A stretch of 11,576 nucleotides of DNA from an uncultured Fretibacterium sp. (GTDB taxonomy: Bacteria > Synergistota > Synergistia > Synergistales > Aminobacteriaceae): positions 1 through 11,576 of the forward strand of contig CALBPU010000127.1 in assembly GCA_937899395.1 (NCBI GenBank), given 5' to 3'. Made by a program: the position numbers and the translations under genes. Of this stretch, positions 5,834 through 11,576 are shown piece by piece; position 1 is the first letter of the stretch, and each line of letters starts with the position of its first letter. The notes beneath the pieces are model-generated. The model did no database searches and was not told the origin of the DNA. It was given only the letters and a program-made list of their open reading frames with translations.

Positions 5834-6751
5834 TCCTAACGTCCAGAAAAATATTGTCAAAATCGAAAGTATTGTTGTAGCACAAACTAATTGTCCTGCA
5901 AGCTGGCCATCAGCTCCCATTGCAACAGCCATAGGATATGACGAAACAGCAGTTGGAGCAGCGAATACTACGAGCATTGCACAAAGGCTTTGATCTCTGA
6001 AACCGAATAAAATTGACAGCGGCATAAAGATAAACGGTACTACGAACATTCGCAAAAATATTCCCCATAACAATAAATTTTTGTCGTCTTTAACTTCGGC
6101 CATATTAAGTCCAATGCCTAACGATATAAAACTCAAAGTTGTCGTAGAATTAGCGATACTTTTAACTACTGACCATACAGGAGCAGGAATTATTATGTGG
6201 AAAAATTTGAAGATGAAAGCTAAAATTGCCCCGATTATCATAGGATTTTTCAACACGGCCATGAAGAGTTTAGCAAATTTTGCTTTACCCGTTCTGTTAA
6301 TTTCAAGGATTATTGCCGCAAAAATATTTATCGCAGGTATTACTACAATGCTCAACATTACAACAGCGCCGATATTTCCTTCACCGTACAGAGCCTCAGA
6401 TACAGCAACACCGAACAAAATATAATTTCCTCTTACGACAGCCTGACCTATAACTGATGATTTATTTCCGTCAGGTGTCAAAAATTTTGGAAGTTTAACG
6501 CAGAATATAAAGATTATGAGTAAACATACTCCTGAAAAAATCATTTCTTTTACGGCAAACCCCTGCGAAAAATCCATGTCGTAAATATTTTTGAATAACA
6601 ATGTAGGCATAAAAATTTTGAACAGTATTTTGTCAAATTCCTTCATGGCAGAGCGTGTTATCATTCCGCGAACTCTGGTGAACCATCCGAGAGCTATTAA
6701 CAATACCATCGGTACAACAACATGGACAGCCGCAAAAAAACTTTCACTCAT
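5810..6751 (-). CDS. AEC-family (auxin efflux carrier-type) transporter, probable organic-acid permease
   Basis: A 313-residue integral membrane protein with about ten hydrophobic segments, typical in length for the AEC family, which includes the MdcF malonate and MleP-like malate carriers. Family features include the N-terminal LIALGWFTRVRGMI-like opening, FDKILFKIFMPTLLFKNI in helix 2, the NPMIIGAILAF segment at the start of the second half, LGIGLNMAEVK, and the C-terminal FAAPTAVSSYPMAVAMGAD motif. An AAGGTG ribosome site lies 8-9 bases before the ATG at 6749-6751. It is convergent with the malate operon and shares its last 24 bases with the unknown gene there. The substrate cannot be read from sequence; given the neighbours, a carboxylate such as malate is the best guess. 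Upstream, on the same strand, a weak terminator separates it from the M15 peptidase gene. Confidence 0.85.
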   Translation of the reverse strand: MSESFFAAVHVVVPMVLLIALGWFTRVRGMITRSAMKEFDKILFKIFMPTLLFKNIYDMDFSQGFAVKEMIFSGVCLLIIFIFCVKLPKFLTPDGNKSSVIGQAVVRGNYILFGVAVSEALYGEGNIGAVVMLSIVVIPAINIFAAIILEINRTGKAKFAKLFMAVLKNPMIIGAILAFIFKFFHIIIPAPVWSVVKSIANSTTTLSFISLGIGLNMAEVKDDKNLLLWGIFLRMFVVPFIFMPLSILFGFRDQSLCAMLVVFAAPTAVSSYPMAVAMGADGQLAGQLVCATTILSILTIFFWTLGLKTFGLM

Positions 6752-6773
6752 TAATTTTCACCTTCTCAAAATG

Positions 6774-6800
6774 AAATAAAACCGCCAGTTTAAGAGCGGT
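6774..6800 (-). terminator. Intrinsic terminator after the M15 peptidase gene
   Basis: Read on the - strand, ACCGCT and GGCGGT pair (5 Watson-Crick pairs plus one G-U) around an 8-base loop, followed by TTTATTTC. It lies 12 bases past the peptidase stop and before the AEC start. The T-run is interrupted, so termination is probably incomplete and some read-through into the AEC gene is likely. Confidence 0.5.
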
Positions 6801-6812
6801 GTCTTAGAGGTA

Positions 6813-7496
6813 TTATTTGTTGTTCGGATAAAGTTTTTGCACGGCTTCATCTGGGAGTTCAAAATGCTGATAATCTTTCGCACTCTTCCAGCTTCCTCCC
6901 CATTCAAAACCTTTTTCGATGAAAAGTTTGTAACATAAATCGTTTTCATCAATTTTGTACGGAAAATCTTTTGTCCTGTCGACATATTCTCCCGCTGTTG
7001 TAGGCTCTAAAATTCTTTTTCCGTCTACAACTTTTGTGTAAGGATTGTAAAGGGTATTAATGTCAACCGCAAGTCCTAAACCGTGCTTTGAAATTTTCGT
7101 AGTGTGTGAAATAAATCTGAAATTGAAACTTGACGAATTATTATCACGCATTGAAAGTTCATCATCAGCGTTATATTCATCGACCAGACGAATTTTTTCG
7201 ATCGGGTAATCAGCCTCAAATAACTTTTTCAAAATTTCCATTACGTCATCAGCAATATGTTTGTTGCAAATCATTTCGCCCTCATGAATATTGCCGTCTA
7301 AATCTTTGTGAAGGACATGCAAATATCTTAAATCCTCAACTGGTAATGTGCAGTCATCTTTGAAGGATTTTCCTTTAATCCTCGCAAAAATTTCGTCATT
7401 GATTTCTGAGATATAAAAATCTTCATCGGCCAATGAAACTGAAGCGTTAAAAATTACAAATGCCATTAACAAAACAGCAAAAAATATTTTGTTCAT
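6813..7496 (-). CDS. Secreted M15-family peptidoglycan peptidase (VanY/D-Ala-D-Ala carboxypeptidase-like)
   Basis: A 227-residue exported zinc peptidase of the M15_4 type, acting on peptidoglycan peptides in the periplasm or cell wall. Residues 1-23 are a signal peptide (MNK, a hydrophobic core, then SVSLA before DE). The zinc site is HGLGLAVD, with His138 and Asp145, and YQHFEL with His211. The family pattern around it (NTLYNPY, GEYVDRT, GFEWGGSW) is complete, so it should be active. I start at 7496 because AAGGAGA lies just upstream at good spacing; the frame extends to 7571, but that part would be encoded across the dctP terminator. Whether it acts as a carboxypeptidase or as an endopeptidase cannot be told from the motifs. 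It has no obvious link to the transport genes. Its promoter is not evident, so it may rely on read-through from the TRAP operon. Confidence 0.88.
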   Translation of the reverse strand: MNKIFFAVLLMAFVIFNASVSLADEDFYISEINDEIFARIKGKSFKDDCTLPVEDLRYLHVLHKDLDGNIHEGEMICNKHIADDVMEILKKLFEADYPIEKIRLVDEYNADDELSMRDNNSSSFNFRFISHTTKISKHGLGLAVDINTLYNPYTKVVDGKRILEPTTAGEYVDRTKDFPYKIDENDLCYKLFIEKGFEWGGSWKSAKDYQHFELPDEAVQKLYPNNK

Positions 7497-7514
7497 AAAA
7501 AATATCTCCTTAGA

Positions 7515-7558
7515 TAAAATAAAAATTTCCCGGCCATGCTTTGATACATAACCGGGAA
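7515..7558 (-). terminator. Strong intrinsic terminator of the HMGL-TRAP operon
   Basis: On the - strand, TTCCCGGTTATG pairs with CATGGCCGGGAA over 12 bp (two G-U pairs) with an 8-base loop (stem arms 7547-7558 and 7527-7538). It is followed by ATTTTTATTTT. It begins 24 bases after the dctP stop. Confidence 0.85.
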
Positions 7559-7582
7559 GATATTTTACCAAATTATTAAATT

Positions 7583-8650
7583 TTATTCCGCTTGAGCTTC
7601 GGGTGCAGGCTCTTCAACAGGCGCAGGAGCGTTGGCTGCTGCAACGTCAGCTAAACTTTTTTCAAGTGAGCTTGCAAGACCGTTCGTAGCGTTATCGATT
7701 CTCTTGTACAGGTCTTTTACTCCCTGAATTGCTAAAACGTCCGTGAAGAATGAATTATTGTATTCAATCATCTTCATGTTACCTTTAATGAGGATCTCTT
7801 TGTTGGATTTGTCGATTTCCTCAAGCTTCGGGCGCATTTCCTGTAACGCTTCAGCTACTGCTTTGTTCAAGACTGCTTTATGTTCGTCTGAAAGAGATTT
7901 ATAAAGTTTGTCGTTGATGCAAATCTGGTTGCAATAGAGAATATGATTCGTGCAGGCCAAATAATTCTGAACTTCCTCGAAGTGTGCTCCTACACATGTA
8001 TCTGCTGCGTTCTCCTGAGCATTAACCGTTCCGTTCTGAAGCGAAATATAAAGCTCTGACCATGCAAGCGGTGTAGGTTCTGCTCCGATTGCCGTCCAGA
8101 AATCCATGTGGTTTTTGTTTTCCATCGTACGAATCTGAAGACCCTTGAAGTCTGAAAGTGTCTCCAAATTTTTGTTGGCTGTTGCAAGTCTGTATGTAGC
8201 GTTCTGCATGAAGCCTAATAAATGCAAGCCTGCTTTCTCATAAGCTTCTGACATTTTTTTGTGAAATTCAGAATCGCCGTTCAAAACTTTGTCAATAGTA
8301 TCGCCGTCGTAACGTGCAAAAACCATAGGCAAATCGAAAACCGCAACTTCAGGAATAAATGATACGACAGGAGCTGTCTGACATAACATTATCGCTATGT
8401 AACCCTTTTGTGCCTGACGTAATAAATCTGCGTCTCCTCCGAGTTCACCGTTAGGGAAATAGTCAATTACAAGTCCGGCATTTGCTGCTTTAACTTTCTC
8501 CTGAACTAACTGAACAAAAACCTGACCTGCTGCACCCTTTGCTGTAGTGTCAGCGGTAACAAGCCACGTTTCATCAAATTCTGACGCTCCGAAAGCGCAT
8601 GAACTTAACGCTAAAATTGAAACTAACAGGGCAATAATAAATTTTTTCAT
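7583..8650 (-). CDS. dctP: TRAP transporter substrate-binding protein (DctP family)
   Basis: A 355-residue extracytoplasmic solute receptor that delivers a carboxylate to the DctQM membrane subunits. The N-terminal signal ends LALSSC-AFGAS. LSSC (15-18) fits a lipobox, so it may be a lipoprotein anchored at Cys18, though cleavage after AFGA by signal peptidase I is also possible. DctP hallmarks are present: FPNGELGGDADLLRQAQKG (65-83), KGLQIRTMENKNHMDFW with the carboxylate-binding Arg174, GAEPTPLAWSELYISLQNGT, and VNAQENA (209-215). The C-terminal 19 residues form an unusual Ala/Pro/Glu-rich tail (APAPVEEPAPEAQAE) not typical of the fold. The AGGAGGG ribosome site (8658-8664) overlaps the dctM stop codon, indicating coupling. 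It is the last gene of the operon, before the terminator at 7515-7558. The ligand is unknown; the HMG-CoA-lyase neighbour suggests an organic acid. Confidence 0.92.
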   Translation of the reverse strand: MKKFIIALLVSILALSSCAFGASEFDETWLVTADTTAKGAAGQVFVQLVQEKVKAANAGLVIDYFPNGELGGDADLLRQAQKGYIAIMLCQTAPVVSFIPEVAVFDLPMVFARYDGDTIDKVLNGDSEFHKKMSEAYEKAGLHLLGFMQNATYRLATANKNLETLSDFKGLQIRTMENKNHMDFWTAIGAEPTPLAWSELYISLQNGTVNAQENAADTCVGAHFEEVQNYLACTNHILYCNQICINDKLYKSLSDEHKAVLNKAVAEALQEMRPKLEEIDKSNKEILIKGNMKMIEYNNSFFTDVLAIQGVKDLYKRIDNATNGLASSLEKSLADVAAANAPAPVEEPAPEAQAE

Positions 8651-8662
8651 GATTTCACCCTC

Positions 8663-9952
8663 CTAATATACAAGCCATGTGCTGATTGCAGGTACGTAAA
8701 CAATCAGTGCTAATGACAATAAGAATGCGATGATAAACGGGAACGCTCTCTTCGCAACGTCCATAGGATTATCCTGCGAAATATTGCCTGCGACGAATAA
8801 GTCAAGTCCGAACGGAGGTGTCGCAAGACCGATTGATAAGCAGCATACAAGAACAACGCCGAAATGAACTTCATCAACTCCGAGCATCTTAACAGCAGGA
8901 AGAAGAACAGGGGCAAGAATGATAATCGCAGGGCCTGTATCCATAATCATTCCCAAAATCAAGAATATAATCGTGCAAACACTCAATACTGAAACGGAGC
9001 TGTGGAAATTGTTGATGATGAAATCCTGTACTGCCGATGTTGCGTGAGTGAGTGAAAGAACTCGTCCGAATGCTGTTGCAAATGCAAGAACAAATGCTAA
9101 TCCACCGTAAGTTTTTACGGAACTGATTAAGAACGCAGGAAGTGCTCTGAATTTTATTGTTCTCTCAATGAATAAGCATACGATGATAGCATAGAAAACC
9201 GAAACAACAGCTGCTTCAGTCGGAGTGAAAAATCCTGTGTAAATTCCGCCCAAAATAATGATCGGGCACATTAAAGCCCAGAACGAATCTTTGAATAACG
9301 GCCAAAAACCGTTTGCGCTGATTTCGTCAAGGCGTGCTTTAATTTTGCCTTTGTCCTCACCTTTTGTTGCGCAGTAGAAAACGGCGTAAATCATTAAGAA
9401 CAATCCGATTAAAATTCCGGGAAAAACTCCGCCCAAGAATAATTTTCCTGTTGAAACTCCCGTTGCTAATGAATAAAGAACAAACGGAATTGAAGGAGGA
9501 ATGATAACTCCGAGACCTCCGGCAACTGCAATTAAACCTGAAGCCCATGTCTTGTTATAACCCAAATCAACCATGAAAGGCACGCACATAGCTCCTACAG
9601 CAGCCGTTGTTGCAGGGCCTGAACCTGAGATTGCTCCGTAGAACAAGCACGTTAAAACAACTGCGCAGGGAACGCCGCCCGTAATTCTTCCGACGAAATA
9701 TGCGAAGAAGTTGAAGAGCTTCTTTGAAATTCCGCCCTCAGCCATGATAACTCCGCCGAGAATGAATAACGGTACTGCTAAAATCGGTGTTGAGTTTGCG
9801 CCGCTCAAAGTGTTATCGACTATCTGAGGAATAACGCCTCCGCGAGCCATCATCAAAATCGGAGCTACCGAACCTAAAATCATACTTACTCCGATCGGTA
9901 TCGACAAAATAATTGCTACAAGGAATACAACGAATACTAATAACGCTGCCAT
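8663..9952 (-). CDS. dctM: TRAP transporter large permease subunit (DctM family)
   Basis: A 429-residue integral membrane protein, the Na+-driven transport subunit of the TRAP system, with about 12 membrane segments and normal family length. Characteristic segments include the IPIGVSMILG opening, NTLSGANSTPILAVPLFILGG (with the expected break between hairpins), FYGAISGSGPATTAAVGAMCVPFM, and GGLGVIIPPSIPFVLYSLATGVSTGKLFLGG. Later come GFFTPTEAAVVSVFYA, LILGMIMDTGPAIIILAPVLLPA and GLATPPFGLDLFVA. These are the scissor-helix and sodium-site regions known in the family. It begins 2 bases after the dctQ stop with a GAGGGGG ribosome site (9963-9969) inside the end of dctQ, so expression is coupled. 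It works with DctQ and DctP to import one solute, probably a carboxylate, with sodium. Confidence 0.95.
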   Translation of the reverse strand: MAALLVFVVFLVAIILSIPIGVSMILGSVAPILMMARGGVIPQIVDNTLSGANSTPILAVPLFILGGVIMAEGGISKKLFNFFAYFVGRITGGVPCAVVLTCLFYGAISGSGPATTAAVGAMCVPFMVDLGYNKTWASGLIAVAGGLGVIIPPSIPFVLYSLATGVSTGKLFLGGVFPGILIGLFLMIYAVFYCATKGEDKGKIKARLDEISANGFWPLFKDSFWALMCPIIILGGIYTGFFTPTEAAVVSVFYAIIVCLFIERTIKFRALPAFLISSVKTYGGLAFVLAFATAFGRVLSLTHATSAVQDFIINNFHSSVSVLSVCTIIFLILGMIMDTGPAIIILAPVLLPAVKMLGVDEVHFGVVLVCCLSIGLATPPFGLDLFVAGNISQDNPMDVAKRAFPFIIAFLLSLALIVYVPAISTWLVY

Positions 9953-9954
9953 AT

Positions 9955-10527
9955 TTATTTAACCCCCTCTGCACGAAGTCCTGCTTCAGCTTCTGCTTTT
10001 GCGTCAAGCTGAGTTTGTTCAAGAGTTGTAAGTTCTCTCTCATTGAATTTGCTCAAATGAATGAAGAACATCTGAACTGCTCTGAGTGTTGCAAGACAAA
10101 ATCCGAATAATGCAACCGCATAAAGCCACCACATCGGCCATGCCATAGCCGGAGAAGTTTCTGCCTTAGCTCCCTCAAGCATTGTTCCTGCTGACCACTT
10201 CAAACATTCGATTGAATGATAAGCAAGTAACGCCATTGAAACCGCAACTATTACATCAACACAAAGGTTAATGATTTTGCGAAGTTTCTGAGGAAGTAAA
10301 TCAAGGACAACAGAAACTCTTAACATATTGCTTTTTCTGATTGTGTAAGGAAGCGAAATAAATACGCTCATGATCCACATGAAACGCGAAAATTCTTCAG
10401 CCCATGTTAATGACTGAATGAACGGAATTTTGCGCACGACAACCTGTAACATCATTACACAGGCAATAAGGATTAAAAATATGACCATTAAGAATTCTTC
10501 AAAATGATCATCAAACCATTTAATCAT
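9955..10527 (-). CDS. dctQ: TRAP transporter small permease subunit (DctQ family)
   Basis: A 190-residue inner-membrane protein with four predicted helices (about 12-32, 47-64, 88-108 and 128-152), the DctQ partner that braces DctM. Family features are the RKIPFIQSLTWAEEFSRFMWIMSVFIS segment, with the conserved WAEE between helices 1 and 2, and the SPAMAWPMWWLYAVALFGF segment before helix 4. The C-terminal tail (about 158-190) is charged and Ala/Glu-rich and probably cytoplasmic. A good AAGGAGG ribosome site (10538-10544) lies 10 bases before the ATG. It is 23 bases downstream of the HMG-CoA-lyase-like gene and 2 bases upstream of dctM, so all are one transcript. Confidence 0.92.
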   Translation of the reverse strand: MIKWFDDHFEEFLMVIFLILIACVMMLQVVVRKIPFIQSLTWAEEFSRFMWIMSVFISLPYTIRKSNMLRVSVVLDLLPQKLRKIINLCVDVIVAVSMALLAYHSIECLKWSAGTMLEGAKAETSPAMAWPMWWLYAVALFGFCLATLRAVQMFFIHLSKFNERELTTLEQTQLDAKAEAEAGLRAEGVK

Positions 10528-10550
10528 AAAATGAAAACCTCCTTAAAATA

Positions 10551-11477
10551 TTATTCTGACTGCGACGCTATTAAATCCTTTGAACGTCCAGCCCTTAATA
10601 CATAACTGTCAAGACCATGCCCTAAAATTTCACTGACTTTTCGGGACAATGCCATGACTTTTAACACGTCAACGCCTGTTTCAATTCCCATTTCGTCAAG
10701 CATGTTAATAACGTCTTCTGTTGAAACGTTTCCAGCTGCACCGGGTACAAACGGACAGCCTCCTAAACCTCCGAACGAAGCGTCAAATCTTGTCATACCT
10801 GCCTGCATGGCCGCTAAAATATTTGCAACAGCAGCTCCTCTAGTGTTATGGAAATGTAACCACCATGAAGCCTGCGGATATTTTTCACGTACATGTTTGC
10901 AAAGTTCGTAGACCTGATTTGGAACTGCCTGCCCTGAAGCGTCTGATAACGAAATTTCATTAATTCCGACTTTCAAATAAGCCTCGATTATTGCGTCAAC
11001 ATCTTCAACAGGTGTACGGCCTTCCCAAGGTGAAGCGAAAGGCATTGATATTGAACCTGAAATAGCGATATTGTTTTCATTCGCCATTTTCACGCAATCT
11101 GCAAAACCTGCAACGCTCTCTTCAGGTGTCCTGTTAAGATTTTTGAGATTGTGCATTCTGCTTGCAGATACGTTCAGCTTAACTTTTTTACAGCCGCAAT
11201 CAATAGCCCTTTGAACTCCTCTTGTATTAGGAATTAAAGCTCTGAGTTCAACACCTTCGGGAATTTCACCGATACGTTTGAATAATTCATCGGTATCAGC
11301 CATTTGAGGAACTTTTTTCGGGTGCATGAACGAACCGACTTCAATTACAGGATAACCTGCGTCAATCATTCCTCTTAAAAGTTCTAATTTCTGCTCCGTT
11401 GTCGGAATAACTTTTTCATTCTGAAGGCCGTCACGAAGACCAACCTCACATATTGAAACTTTCTCTGGTATTTTCAT
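10551..11477 (-). CDS. HMG-CoA lyase family aldol-cleaving enzyme (DRE-TIM)
   Basis: A 308-residue cytoplasmic TIM-barrel lyase resembling 3-hydroxy-3-methylglutaryl-CoA lyase, which gives acetyl-CoA and acetoacetate. The active-site residues of the human enzyme are all matched at equivalent spacing: Arg15-Asp16 in EVGLRDGLQNE, Glu46, His208 and His210 in HFHN, catalytic Cys241 in GGLGGCPFVPGAAGNVSTED, and Asn250. The motif after the barrel strand reads SLSDASGQA, where HMG-CoA lyases usually have a DT-x-G sequence. The substrate may therefore be HMG-CoA or a related 3-hydroxyacyl-CoA. The start at 11477 follows the stop of the upstream gene by 2 bases (TAA-CG-ATG) and has only a weak ribosome site, so translation is probably coupled. 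It leads the TRAP genes in this operon; a CoA-activating step for the imported acid should be encoded nearby, perhaps just off the right edge. Confidence 0.88.
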   Translation of the reverse strand: MKIPEKVSICEVGLRDGLQNEKVIPTTEQKLELLRGMIDAGYPVIEVGSFMHPKKVPQMADTDELFKRIGEIPEGVELRALIPNTRGVQRAIDCGCKKVKLNVSASRMHNLKNLNRTPEESVAGFADCVKMANENNIAISGSISMPFASPWEGRTPVEDVDAIIEAYLKVGINEISLSDASGQAVPNQVYELCKHVREKYPQASWWLHFHNTRGAAVANILAAMQAGMTRFDASFGGLGGCPFVPGAAGNVSTEDVINMLDEMGIETGVDVLKVMALSRKVSEILGHGLDSYVLRAGRSKDLIASQSE

Positions 11478-11479
11478 CG

Positions 11480-11576
11480 TTAAAAAATTCCGTTCTCGGC
11501 AAAATATTTTTTCGCTGTTGACGTTGAAAGGCGTCGACTACGTCTTAAATTTTGTGATGCTGCCGTTTTTGTTGCG
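11480..11576 (-). CDS. C-terminal fragment of an unidentified protein, partial
   Basis: On the - strand an open frame enters from the right edge and ends at a TAA (11480-11482), encoding the last 31 complete residues of a protein whose start lies outside the window. The visible residues include QNLRRSRRLSTSTAKKYF and end ENGIF, a basic, helix-forming tail. The stop is 2 bases before the HMG-CoA-lyase-like start, the same tight spacing as elsewhere in this operon, which supports a real co-transcribed gene. The fragment is too short to identify; a dehydratase, CoA transferase or related enzyme would fit the context, but this is a guess. Confidence 0.5.
   Translation of the reverse strand, partial: ATKTAASQNLRRSRRLSTSTAKKYFAENGIF

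Noticed and set aside
6081..6425. 114-codon + strand open frame opposite the AEC carrier
   Set aside because: It lies wholly antisense to a clear membrane transporter, has no ribosome site, and its sequence is a typical antisense artefact of hydrophobic codons.
7497..7571. Upstream extension of the M15 peptidase
   Set aside because: It would translate the dctP terminator; a signal peptide and good ribosome site define the start at 7496.

Overview
The window looks like the chromosome of an anaerobic, AT-rich bacterium with a Gram-negative-type envelope. It carries a TRAP dicarboxylate-type transporter, a citrate/malate-type 2-hydroxycarboxylate transporter, an AEC-type carrier, a short bacterial malic enzyme, an HMG-CoA-lyase-type enzyme and a SPASM radical SAM enzyme. 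Shine-Dalgarno sites are strong and genes are tightly packed. This mix would fit Synergistota or a similar anaerobic carboxylate/amino-acid fermenter, but that placement is inference; there is no rRNA or other marker gene here.

Left edge (2-241, + strand): the 3' end of a small membrane-protein gene, possibly pilin-like, not identified. Then comes the most interesting region (about 321-2574). A HxlR-type regulator on the - strand diverges from a three-gene + strand cluster. The cluster holds (i) a 53-residue Cys-rich peptide made of five exact 8-residue units, each centred on [S/A]CGG, (ii) a radical SAM/SPASM enzyme of the kind paired with ACGX-repeat peptides, and (iii) a nitroreductase-fold flavoprotein. 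I read this as a ribosomally made, post-translationally modified peptide (RiPP) locus. A good promoter with an overlapping inverted repeat lies in the divergent intergenic region, and a hairpin sits between the precursor and maturase genes. The pairing of a HxlR regulator with a nitroreductase resembles known thiol/electrophile-responsive pairs, so redox control of the peptide is a reasonable hypothesis.

Middle (2705-5833, + strand): a malate-utilisation operon of malic enzyme, 2-hydroxycarboxylate:cation symporter, and a 188-residue two-helix membrane protein of unknown function, with 3-base gaps between genes. Its last gene overlaps the 3' end of a convergent AEC-family carrier (5810-6751, - strand) by 24 bases. 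Upstream of the AEC gene is a secreted M15 (VanY-like) peptidoglycan peptidase with its own terminator.

Right (7583-11576, - strand): an operon read from right to left as [C-terminal fragment of an unidentified gene] - HMG-CoA-lyase-family enzyme - dctQ - dctM - dctP, closed by a strong intrinsic terminator at 7515-7558. It probably imports and cleaves a carboxylic acid. Altogether three unrelated carboxylate-type transporters lie within about 7 kb, which suggests a lifestyle centred on organic-acid uptake.
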